DNA of 64,000 nt from Juglans regia (taxonomy: Eukaryota; Streptophyta; Magnoliopsida; Fagales; Juglandaceae). Position 1 is the stretch's first letter, and every line of letters starts with the position of its first letter. The notes under the pieces were generated by a model. That model searched no databases. It was not told the origin of the DNA and saw only the letters and a program-made list of their open reading frames with translations. Position numbers and translations under genes: made by a program. Location of the stretch: NCBI RefSeq assembly GCF_001411555.2, contig NC_049909.1, positions 1,674,001-1,738,000 on the forward strand. The letters are read 5' to 3'. Positions 55,161 through 64,000 of this stretch are shown one piece after another.

Positions 55161-55196
<36 letters not shown>
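55161..55196. repeat. (TA)n microsatellite between Helitrons
   Basis: About 17 TA units lie exactly between the 3' end of the 7-kb Helitron and the 3' end of the next one. Helitrons insert into AT dinucleotides, so this is a natural landing site. Confidence 0.9.
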
Positions 55197-55200
<4 letters not shown>

Positions 55201-55889
55201 CAGTTATATAACGTGCAAAGCATGTTTGCCCATTTGTCTAACTGAAAATGATGTGTCCAAAAAAAAGAATATTATATGTAAAAATAATATGTTTTTTAAA
55301 GAAAATTAATTAGTTAATAATTTAATGCACAGGAGCAGGAAAATAAATCTTAAAAAGCATCATAATGATAACAAAACGTTACAATAATATGAGTAATATG
55401 AAAATTAAAAGATTTTAGATATTTTAACAATAGTTTTCTTAGCAAAATATATAAATTGTGTAGAATTTAACCATAATACTCAATAACCCAGGGAGCACTG
55501 AAAAAATACAGAATCTTTTATTTCTATATTGCTCTCACATTTTTTATCATTAAAGTAAGTCTTTTCTATTTTGGAAACTTCAAAAATATTATAATGGTAG
55601 AAAATCATTTTATCTAAATAATTTTAGTTAATTAAGAATATTATGAGATTTAAATTATATTAAAAACTCTAATTATTTATATGATTTTACTCTCTTAAAA
55701 ATATTTAATAAAACTCTATCATTTATTTTACTATTTAGCACTGTTTATGAGCACTGTTTATTACTGTAGCATTGTTCGAACTATTGATTACTATAGCATG
55801 TTCATACTGTTCAATACTGTTTATTACTATAGCACTATGCACTATTCATTATTATTCACGTTGTTTATAGCCACTTTTAAGTTAAAGGA
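55197..55889 (-). mobile_element. short non-autonomous Helitron, copy 1
   Basis: On the minus strand the 5' end is TCCTTTAACTTAAAAGTGG. The 3' end is ...CGTTATATAACTGCTAA followed by T. A hairpin ACGTGCAAAGCATGT-like (GCATGCTTTGCACGT read on the minus strand) lies 10 bases inside. It is closely related to 55906-56816, but without that copy's MITE. It has no coding content. Confidence 0.8.
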
Positions 55890-55905
55890 TATATATATAT
55901 ATACA

Positions 55906-56816
55906 CTAGAGGTTATATAACGTGCAAAGCACGTTTGTCCATTTATCTAATTGAAAATAATGTGTCTAAAAAAATAATATGATGTATAAAAATAATATAT
56001 TTTTTTAAAGAAAATTAATTAGTTAATAATTTAATGCATAGAAGCAGGAAAATAAATTTTAACAAGCATTATAATAATAACAAAATGTTACAGTAATATG
56101 AGTAATATGAAAATTAAAAGATTTTGGATATTTTTACAATAGTTTTCTTAGCAAAATATATGAATTGTGTAAAATTCAATCAGAATACTCAATGACCCAA
56201 GGAGAACTGAAAAAATACATAATATTTTATTTCTATATTGCTCTCATATTTTTTCATCATTAAAGTAAGTCTTTTTCTATTTTTGAAACTCTAAAAATAT
56301 TATAATGGTAAAAAATCATTTTATCTAAATAATTTTAGTTAATTAAGAATATTATGAGATTTAAATTATATTAAAAATTATAATTATTTATATAATTTTA
56401 CTCTCTTAAAAATATGAGAAATGATACTTGCAGTCGTGAGTATGCAAGCGCTGTGCAGTCGCTTTGAAAAAAGTAAATAAATATGAGATCTACATGAAAA
56501 TAAATTAATTTTTTAATAGTGGACCTCACTATTTTTCAAAGCGATTGCACGACGTTTGCGTATTCCACGACTGTATATAGGATTACTCTAAAAATATTTA
56601 ACAAAACTCTATCATTTATTTTACTGTTTAGCACTGTTCATTACTGTTCACTAACATTGTTCATCACTGTAGCACATTAATGTAATACTGTTCGGCACTG
56701 TTGATTACTGTAGCATGTTTCATATTGTTCGCAATGTTCAAGATTGTTCATTACTGTGGTATTATACTGTTTATTACTGTTCACGCCGTTTATAATCACT
56801 TTTAAATTAAAGGAGA
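55906..56816 (-). mobile_element. short non-autonomous Helitron, copy 2
   Basis: On the minus strand it starts TCTCCTTTAATTTAAAAGTG, preceded by A. It ends CGTTATATAACCTCTAG, followed by T, with a perfect hairpin CGTGC-TTT-GCACG. It shares almost the whole sequence with copy 1. The 173-bp MITE at 56416-56588 is an extra insertion. Confidence 0.85.
56407..56597. mobile_element. Mutator-type MITE with 9-bp target duplication
   Basis: The MITE body is 56416-56588. TAAAAATAT occurs at 56407-56415 and again at 56589-56597. The sister Helitron has a single uninterrupted TAAAAATAT near 55696, an empty site. Terminal inverted repeats of about 45 bp contain CAGTCGTG and CGCTTTGAAAAA. A 9-bp duplication fits Mutator-like transposons. 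Confidence 0.92.
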
Positions 56817-56824
56817 TATATAAA

Positions 56825-56998
56825 GGAAAGTATACGTAAATCAATTTTGGAGATGACTTCAGCTTCCTGTAACTGGCTGAACAAATCTTTAGTCCTGGGT
56901 AGGATACCTATTCTTAACTATCACTCTGTTAAATTTCTTATAGTCTATGTAGAGCTGCATTGATTCATCATTCTTTCTCACAAACAATACTGAAGTAT
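56825..56998 (-). pseudogene. Ty3 reverse-transcriptase relic
   Basis: The minus-strand frame reads VLFVRKNDESMQLYIDYKKF then NRVIVKNRYPTQD, the first conserved RT blocks of Ty3 elements. A stop follows. Only about 58 codons remain. It touches the 5' end of Helitron copy 2, so the Helitron may have inserted into it. Confidence 0.85.
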
Positions 56999-58349
56999 TG
57001 ATTAAGTTGAATTATTGTATATTTTATACATCTAAAATTAATATATTTTAATTATTTCATGATATTATTATTGGTTTTAGATTGATAAATAGTTAAGAGA
57101 TATAAATTCAAGTTATGATTTAAATTGGTTGATAGTATAGTTTATGCTTAATTTTATATATTATGATTTAATTGGATAATATTTTATTGAGAAATCCTAG
57201 CCTGCCATTTCAATATGCCCACTGCAGATGACTGCTTGATGTGGAGGCTGACGTAGCGACTCCATGTGACATGGTTAAGATAAAAACAGAGGTTCTTCAG
57301 TCACGTGACCCGATTGTTGTTTGTCTGTGTGAAGTGAAGAGTGAAGACCCTTCCTCACGGCGCAGACCACCGAACCCTAGCCTCGCATCCACCTTCCACA
57401 CTACCTCACGACACCGACCACTGACATAGCAGCAGCACTTACCTCACCTCATCGAAATCCACCGACGGAACTTGCACTCGATTTCACCGATCAATCTGAT
57501 GGGTTCTCACTAAAAGAAAGAACTGCACCTTACCAACAGGAAAATGAAAATATTCAGATACGGTAAAAAGAGTACTGCTATGGATCTCGAATTCAGAATT
57601 TAAAAAATATTTTGAATAGTATAATTTTTTTTATGTATTTTTTTAATCATCATAAATATTTTTAAAAAAATAAAAAATTCATAACATCATTAAAAAATAT
57701 TTTCTTAATCATTCGGTAAAAAAAAATTATATTCAAAATATTTTTTAGATCTCGAATTCGGAATCCAAAATATTTCTTCTGTAAAAATTAAAGATATGAT
57801 GATGATCATTAATTTTACATGATGATGATATTCTTTATGTGGACCCTTGCACCTACCTTGTCTTTATGTGGATCATTAATTTCGCATGATCTGCTTGCTT
57901 AATTTCGCGTGCATGGCAGCTGAGGTGATGACCTTGAGTGAATTGGTTTTGTGCGAATTAGTCATACAAATTAAAGATATAATTGGTTTTGTGCGAATTG
58001 GTTGAGCATATCCATTTGCTATTATTAAGTTCGGCGACGGAAGGCACTCGTGAGGTGTGATGGTGTTCAGCGACGGGGGTGATTGGAGGGCGATGCACCC
58101 ATGAGGGATTCTACCTCTCTCGCTTGTCTTCTCTGTCGGGTTTGATTTCATTCAGTCACTTTTATTTTTTAATTTAATATTATGTGAAGCGGTCATCTGC
58201 AGCGGTACTGTACTGCTGTACTGTGCAAGCAGCACAGTAACACCACTCTATTTTATTCACATGCAAAACACACATTTGATATTTTATTATGAAAAATATT
58301 ATTTGTACTTAAGAAAAATTTACAAAAAAAATTTACTTCTACACATGTC
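56999..58349. other. spacer with an 18-bp inverted repeat pair, no firm gene
   Basis: The left CTGCAGATGACTGCTTGA (57222-57239) and right TGAAGCGGTCATCTGCAG (58185-58202) are reverse complements with one mismatch. They frame about 1 kb containing two GC-richer blocks (57240-57490 and 57890-58160). This may be a non-autonomous DNA transposon or captured pieces. The 62- and 91-codon frames in it are not recognised. Confidence 0.4.
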
Positions 58350-58669
58350 AGTTATTGATAAGGGTGAGTTCGATCCGATCTCGAAAGATTTTGTAGACCG
58401 GACTGGACCTATTCAGTCCAGGGTTTTCCCACCCTAGACAAGACCGAACAGCCTAAGGACCGGTCCGGTCGGTCCGTTTTAAAATTAAGTGACTTATTAA
58501 ATGAAAATTACATAATAAATTATACAATTTGTAATATATACTAGTATTATATATTATAGTTATACATTAAAGAATATAATAATACATTGATCTAAATATA
58601 TGTAGTTATAGACTTAGTACCAATACTATAACTAATAAATATACTAGTAGTATTACTAATATACTCGTG

Positions 58670-59400
58670 AGGGAGTAAAAATAAAAAAGTCCATACGGAC
58701 TCGGCCACCAAGCCAAGCCCACTGGATAGAAACAATGGGACAAGAGGGGACAATGGGAGTGAGGAGGTAATGGGGGTGTGGGGCTGTCAGGAGGTAACAT
58801 GGGTGCTAGGGGGTAGGAGGTAACGTGGGTGTGGGGCTATTAGGAGTTTCAGGGTGCCAGGGGGTCATGGGGGACCAGGGCGCATGTGCTGTCAGGGTGC
58901 CCCTAGACGCGCAAAGGCATGGCCTTACCTGCAGGGGTGCACGCCGGAAAAGGCAATTAGGATAAATAGAGGCTCTCTCTTTTTCTTCCAGGTCTTCATC
59001 TTCTTCTTCTAGCTTCTTCTTCCTGGTTGACGGCTCTTCCAAACAAGGGAGCTCTAGCGAATGCCTCTTCTCCGATAAATTTATATATATCATTACCATT
59101 ATACAGTGAGATATAGAGATCATGAGAGGCTGTAAAGAATAATATTATAGTGGATTTCTCCTCCCATAATTCCCGTGGACGTAGCCTGGTGTCGAACCAC
59201 ATAAATCTTGGTGTCATATCTCTTTACTTTCTCTACTCTTATTTTCCATTAATCTCTATGGACGTATGCACCGCCGCCGTACAGCAGTAGCAGAACACTG
59301 TCGAAGGCTCCAAACAACACCGAACGAGGCCCAAGTTGTCCCAATGGGTCGGGAATGACTTTCTCCCTTTTCAACTTGTTGAGCGATTTTTACCGCATCA
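58670..59400 (+). repeat. 5' LTR of element E
   Basis: The U3-like part carries imperfect 30-45 bp repeats of GGAGGTAA(C/T)(G/A)TGGGTG(T/C). A TATA-like AGGATAAATAGAGG lies at about 58956. The downstream half matches 62580-62891. The left border is inferred from the composition change and a TGAGGG start. Confidence 0.65.
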
Positions 59401-59421
59401 ACAGTAGCGCCATTTGTGGGA
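59401..59421 (+). other. putative primer-binding site of element E
   Basis: AGCGCCATTTGTGGGA follows the LTR end and resembles the TGGCGCCGTTTGTGGG-type site. Confidence 0.55.
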
Positions 59422-59632
59422 TCTAATTTCTTCTCTTCGTCGGAGGTGGGACAATGACGATTTCTCGACGCACTGAATATATCATCGGATGAACAGATAA
59501 CACCCTCCTAGATAAGTATTCCGAACTTTCTTAATTTTTACATTTATGAAGAATGGGCAGATAGTGAATAGCACACTAGCAAGGTCGCCCATCTTCCAAC
59601 TCTGAGAGTTTGATTTATGCATAGCACCCGAG

Positions 59633-59783
59633 ACACTGTACTCAGTGTAGGGGCACCTAGAGATGGGAACAGTACACAGTGGCACTGTGTACTTAAGTGC
59701 ACAGTGCCAAGCACGTCTATTGTGCATGCATGCACAGTAGACCCGTACATCCCTCCCATGCATGGCACAAACAGTGCCATGCA
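59633..59783. repeat. cluster of four short hairpins
   Basis: There are four near-perfect inverted repeats in 151 bases. At 59633-59648, ACACTG pairs with CAGTGT around TACT. At 59681-59708, GGCACTGTGTAC pairs with GTGCACAGTGCC around TTAA (11 of 12 pairs). At 59716-59741, a palindrome is centred on GCATGC (12 of 13 pairs). At 59759-59783, TGCATGGCAC pairs with GTGCCATGCA around AAACA. All use GTGCA(C/T)/CACTG words. Confidence 0.9.
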
Positions 59784-60600
59784 CGGGGTATGTACTGGCT
59801 ACGTGCACGTCGTGCACCTAGAGACACTGCGGCCTGTCATGGCACGACGGGAGGTGGTGCTGGTGGCCACCAAACAAACTGTCGACGCTGTCTGGGGTGC
59901 TCGCCGACCACCCCAGTCCCATGGTGTGGTTCCACATGAACCACGCCTGTCGCACCCTCGATGGTGCCATAGCCCAATCGTGGCATAACCCAGATGCAAC
60001 GTCGGCGACCATCATGATGATCGTCGGCTCCATCTGATTCTTCTAGGTCGTTCATCGACTGCCCTTTCCCCACCTTGAAATGGTCTCACGCAAGCAACAT
60101 CCGCCGGGCTCGTTGGCCTTTGCGCGACCCAGCCATGTTGCCTGCAGAGGGGACACCAACGAAGACCCCTGTGGTCCGCCAGAGCTATCTGGTTGCACCA
60201 ACAGTGTCCTCAACACTTGCCACTTTCACACAGTGGCCAACAACCGTGCCCCATGCACATGCTGTAGTGTGTGCAACAAGGTGTTTGCGGCCTCCAGCCA
60301 CAAGCACGGTTAGCCTATCAGCAGTCACTGTGTGAACCGCTGACACTCTCTAGCTCAACCGTCATGGCCCCCATCCACAGTGGCCAACGGAGGCCGTTGA
60401 CCGTCTGCCCCCATGTTCACCTCGCTGTGCACAAGGGATAACAACCATGATGCGACGGAGGAAGGACGTTGATGGCCACCTTTGGGCCTACAAACGTCGT
60501 CTATCTACGGTGGTTGGTCCTTGACCACCACGACTGGCGCACAAGTACTGTCATTCCTCATGCACTCCACTGCCTCGACCCACCCGACTCAGCCACACTC
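59784..60600 (+). other. GC-rich interior of element E, no recognised gene
   Basis: Long frames are open on both strands because of composition. No gag fold, zinc knuckle or polymerase motif is seen. Confidence 0.45.
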
Positions 60601-60629
60601 TTCCAGGACTCGGAATGGTGGTGCCACTC

Positions 60630-60880
60630 GGCTTGACCACTCGGCACGGGTTCGAGAAGGGAAGACTCAGCAACACAGCGGCAGGGCCCTCCACCACTCG
60701 ACTCGGCAACCCAGCAGCAGGACCCTCCACCATTCGGCTCAGTAGACACCCCCACGGTGTCCTTCCCCCCACAGGGTCCACCTCCTCCTCGGCTCAGCAG
60801 ACACCCCCATGGGGTCCTCCTCCTCTTCGGCTCGGCAGACACCCCCATGGGGTCCTCCATCTCTTCGGCTTGGGCACACC
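60630..60880. repeat. 48-bp and ~45-bp minisatellite blocks in element E
   Basis: Units with GACACCCCCA(T/C)GG(G/T)GTCC(T/C)(T/C)C recur near 60747, 60801 and 60837 with CTCGGCTC(A/G)GCAG lead-ins. Just upstream, CAGCAGCAGG...CCTCCACCA-type units recur twice (60670-60735). Confidence 0.8.
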
Positions 60881-61059
60881 CCACACGAGCTTTGCTCATG
60901 GTTCTCCATAGCAACACCACAGCTCGGGAAGCAGTTCCTACATGGCAGCCCACCAACTTGAGACAGAACCACCTTCACAGGGATCACCAGTGCGAAAATC
61001 ATCTGCTCAGGAGTTGTCAAACTTAGGAGCCATCGGCCCTTCACGTTGCACCCCTCAGT

Positions 61060-61290
61060 TCGGGAACCACACTTGTACGGGGCACGGCCACACAGTTCGG
61101 ACCAGCCATTTGCATGGGTTCAGACCCGACCACTCTCCACAAAAGGAGTAAACCTGCGGACTCCTCACTTGCATAGGGCTCGGCCATGCAGTCGAACCAG
61201 ACCTTTGCATGGGCTTAGACTCGATAGCTCACCACAAAGAAGTAAACTAGCAGACTCCCCACTTGCATGGGACTCAGACAATGCTGCACA
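61060..61290. repeat. ~105-bp tandem repeat in element E
   Basis: Blocks with ACTTGCATAGGGCTCGG-like, CC(A/T)TTTGCATGGG(T/C)TTAGAC and CCACAAA(A/G)(G/A)AGTAAAC recur two to three times with about 100-bp spacing. Confidence 0.75.
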
Positions 61291-61324
61291 AGGCTTGGAC
61301 AGTGCACCATTTGCAGGGCTCGGG

Positions 61325-61766
61325 TGTAACGCCCCAATGGAAGGCCCAAACCACATGGCCTATACTCTAAAAGGACTAGTCAATGATACAATTGGAGCCC
61401 CATTGTAATCTTATAAAGAGCAAAAACTTCTCATTCCCAAACAATGTGAGATCTCATTCACCAACTACCCTTATCCATATCATATGGGAGATCTCTACCC
61501 CCCTTAAATTCCCGACGTGGACGTCGGGCCTATCCATTGTAGGTGGCATAGCTCAAGTTCCACATTTCTGGTTGAGATAGGCTCTGATACCATTTGTAAC
61601 GCTCTAATGGAAGGTCCAAACCACATGGCCTATACTGCAAAAGGACTAGTCAATGATACAATTGGAGCCCCATTGAAACCTTATAAAGAGCAAAAACTTC
61701 TCATTCCCAAGTAATGTGAGATCCCATACACCACCTACTCTTATCCATATCATATGGGGTATCACA
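61325..61766 (-). mobile_element. TRIM element with exact 5-bp target duplication
   Basis: The LTRs are 61325-61497 and 61595-61766 (about 172 bp each). On the minus strand they start TGTGATACCCC (right) and end GGGCGTTACA. The internal part is only 97 bp. On the minus strand it runs from a primer site AATGGTATCAGAGCC beside the right LTR to a purine tract AAGGGGGG beside the left LTR. TCGGG occurs on both sides (61320-61324 and 61767-61771). There is no coding capacity, as expected for a TRIM. Confidence 0.95.
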
Positions 61767-61823
61767 TCGGGTGGGACTCGTTTGCATGGTTCGGACCAGT
61801 GAGAAGACTTGGCATGCTTTCAA

Positions 61824-61825
<2 letters not shown>

Positions 61826-61861
<36 letters not shown>
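61826..61861. repeat. (TAA)n microsatellite
   Basis: About 12 TAA/ATA units are followed by an A/G-rich stretch. Confidence 0.9.
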
Positions 61862-61862
<1 letters not shown>

Positions 61863-62021
61863 GAAAGAGAAAAAAATGGGCAAAGCGAGATACAACTGCG
61901 GACAATTTTCGGCCAAGTAAAGACTGACTACAGCAGCTAGAAACTTTCCAGTATTGTCTCTCAAAATTTGTATGAATTTATTTCTACTAAAGAAATCACT
62001 TCTTGTAGTGTAGAATGCAAT

Positions 62022-62230
62022 CAAGAAGACGGGCCCCTTGACCCGCTGCGGGATAAGGTTCCAAATCTCCAAACTGGGTACTGACCCCCGTCCAAAAAAG
62101 TTGAGTCCTTACACTCGCAAGAAGACGGGCCCCTTGATCCGCTGCAGGGTAAGGTCTCAAGTCTCCGAATTGGGTACCAACCCCCCATTCAACAAAGTCG
62201 AGTCCTTACACTTGCAAGAAGACGATTCTC
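62022..62230. repeat. ~96-bp tandem repeat in element E
   Basis: CAAGAAGACGGGCCCCTTGA starts at 62022 and 62118, and a partial third unit (CAAGAAGACGATTCTCTTGA) starts at 62215. The units contain GAGTCCTTACACT(C/T)G. Confidence 0.9.
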
Positions 62231-62579
62231 TTGACTCGCGCCGAGTGCCACTCTCGAGTCATAACCACTGCTAGTGGGTTATCTTCGGGAATGAGCCTAC
62301 GGAGTTAACAGTCCTCCTAACTCCACAACCGCCATGTGCGGGTTACTTTCAAGAATGAGCTGACGGGCTCGGCAACCGCCTAAAGTGGACCTAGGAGGTC
62401 GACGGGCCCTCTGATCTCTTTGCGTGGGTTACTTCACACAAACTCTCAACACTAAAATAATGGCATTAAACAAACATACACTTTACAAATAACAACAAAC
62501 ATCCGAGCTTCGCACTCGCACCATACGTGGTCGAGCCAGCCTCCCGCCTCATTCAAGCTTCGCACTCGAACAATGCAGA

Positions 62580-62891
62580 ATTACCATTGTATAGTAAGAT
62601 ATGAGAGACCATGAGAGACTATAAACAAGAATATTATAGTGGATTTCTCCTCCCCAAATCCCCGTAGACGTAGGCCTGGTGCCGAACCACGTAAATTTTG
62701 GTGTCATCTCTCTTTACTTTCTCTGTTCTTATTTTCCATTCACCGTTACGGACGTACGCACTGCCGCAGTACAGCTACACCAGAACACTGCCGGGAGCTC
62801 CAAATAATATCAAACGAGGCCCAAGTCCCCTCAGTGGGTCGGGAATGACTATTTTTCCCTTCCGGCCTGTTGAGTGATTTTTACTGCATCA
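62580..62891 (+). repeat. 3' LTR of element E, 5'-truncated
   Basis: It matches the second half of the left LTR (from ATTACCATT(A/G)TA at 59088), including TATTATAGTGGATTTCTCCTCCC and TCGGGAATGACT. The U3 part is missing. Confidence 0.85.
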
Positions 62892-63374
62892 ATAATACTA
62901 TATGTTAGTGATAAATTGGTAATACACTACTAATACTATATTAAATAATATTCTATGTAGTTATAGTGATTTAATACTAACATATAAAGTTAACTATACT
63001 AATACTATTATGAATTTATACATATACTATAATTTATAATTTTACTCTTATAATATGTTAATATATTAATATATACTAGTACTATATGTTATTGTTATAC
63101 AATAAAGAATATAATACTTGTGTAATATTGTGATATTTTAATAATTAATTATATACAATTAATTATATAAATAATAAAATATATTTATATTTTTTTTTAA
63201 TTTTCATTCGATCCGATCCGGGGTGAAAAACCCTTGGACAGGAGATCGGACCGAATCCATTCGGTCCTATATAATTTGGACCTGACCAATTCGGTCTGGT
63301 CTGATCCTGTCCAAAAATGATAGGTTTGATCGATTTCTTCAATCTAAATTGGTCGAATTTCACTAGTTATTAAT

Positions 63375-64000
63375 ATGTTAGAAATTATAAAATTTAAAAT
63401 TTAAATTTAAAAATAAAATTGAGAAAATAAATTTTATAAATATAATTATAAGTATATATAGAATTACTCTTTTATTATTCCTTTCAATTTTTCTGATTTA
63501 TTTTTCATATAGGACAAAAACATCCATCGCTACAAGGAGAAGGAAGGATAGAACGGCAAAACAAAAGCAGGCAAAAGAAAGAAAATAAAAACACGCGGGA
63601 CCCAGCTGGGTGGAGGCAAGAGGGGGACACTTGAAAAGCTAGGGGACATAAAGTTGGCTGGTAGTTAGAAGCCATCATGCGGAAAGAAGAAATTAAAAAA
63701 AAAAAAAAAAAAAAGTAGTGATAGAATTACTATATTGTTATTATCTATCTATTATTTAAATTTTTTATAAATATTTTTTTAATATTCTTAATTCTCAAAA
63801 AGAAAGAAGGCAATCACGCGGAAAAGAAGGAACACTCACAGAATGCGAAAGCAATGAAGGACAGCAAGACGCGGAGAACCAAGAAATAAAAACGAAGAAG
63901 GAAGTGTGGCGCGGTGGAGGAAGACACGGACTATGGGCCAGCGACGCAAGACACAGAAGAAGAAAAGAATGAAAGAATTTGAGTGCTGGGCAACTCACGC
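63375..64000. other. right-end spacer, no firm gene
   Basis: A-rich tracts (about 63693-63716) and purine-rich sequence. The minus-strand 67-codon frame at 63795-63998 is the complement of an A/G-rich stretch. A gene start may lie beyond the window. Confidence 0.4.

Larger units (their letters stand above)
58670..62891 (+). mobile_element. non-autonomous LTR retrotransposon E inside H
   Basis: The left LTR is about 58670-59400, and a 3' LTR part is at about 62580-62891. Both end GATTTTTAC(C/T)GCATCA. The sequence after the left LTR (ACAGTAGCGCCATTTGTGGGA) resembles the GCGCC-type primer site of Ty3/Tat-group elements. The 3.2-kb interior has no recognisable gag or pol. It contains hairpins, minisatellites and an inserted TRIM. 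Confidence 0.75.
58350..63374. mobile_element. AT-rich TIR element H, split by LTR element E
   Basis: The element body is 58360-63364. AGTTATTGAT (58350-58359) and AGTTATTAAT (63365-63374) are likely target duplications. The subterminal arms at 58360-58480 and 63195-63360 are rich in GGTCCG/CGGACC words and are roughly inverted to each other. The interior shares ACTAGTA(T/C)TATA and GTTATAC(A/T)(T/A)TAAAGAATATAAT between the left (58530-58600) and right (63060-63120) halves. The superfamily is not certain. Confidence 0.55.

Noticed and set aside
59617..61408. Many overlapping 70- to 130-codon frames on both strands
   Set aside because: They overlap in opposite strands and follow GC-rich minisatellites inside a non-coding LTR element.

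Overview
This 64-kb window is nuclear DNA of a flowering plant. It has intron-split genes with GT-AG borders, AT-rich spacers and many plant-type transposable elements (LINEs with RNase H-like/zf-RVT tails, tRNA-derived SINEs, Athila-type and other Ty3 LTR elements, Helitrons, MITEs, a TRIM). The repeat style suggests a woody eudicot. A Fagales/Juglandaceae origin is a guess, not shown by the sequence.

Only one apparently functional host gene is visible. It is a MORC-family GHKL ATPase gene (MORC4/5/7 clade) on the minus strand, starting at 18198 and running left to at least 4411. Sixteen coding exons join in frame into 689 codons with no stop. The C-terminal exon(s) are missing and probably lie left of base 1. 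Its introns are loaded with LINE and SINE insertions; intron 1 alone is 7.1 kb. MORC proteins act in silencing transposable elements, so this is a silencing gene embedded in repeats.

Left part (1-4400): an LTR with a Met-type primer site (711-1069), a 5'-truncated LINE (about 1089-3201), an opposing LINE fragment and a SINE fragment, probably all inside the last MORC intron. Middle part (19601-46928): a four-level nest of LTR retrotransposons. The outermost, A, is non-autonomous and carries degraded fragments of three unrelated host genes (an ARF-GAP, a TOPLESS-type WD40 co-repressor and a GH28 polygalacturonase). B (22526-45983) sits inside A. Athila-like C (24112-38810) sits in one LTR of B. 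D (26634-31626) sits inside C and has a scrambled integrase with 15-residue repeats. A shortened second copy of the MORC upstream region lies just beyond the nest (47236-47680), in the same orientation as the original.

Right part (48096-64000): a 7.1-kb Helitron with a decayed RPA-like gene, followed by two related short Helitrons in the opposite orientation, one holding a 9-bp-TSD MITE. Then come a reverse-transcriptase relic and an AT-rich TIR element (58360-63364). That element is split by a non-autonomous LTR element E with hairpin clusters and minisatellites, and E in turn contains a complete 442-bp TRIM. No tRNA, rRNA or CRISPR locus was seen.
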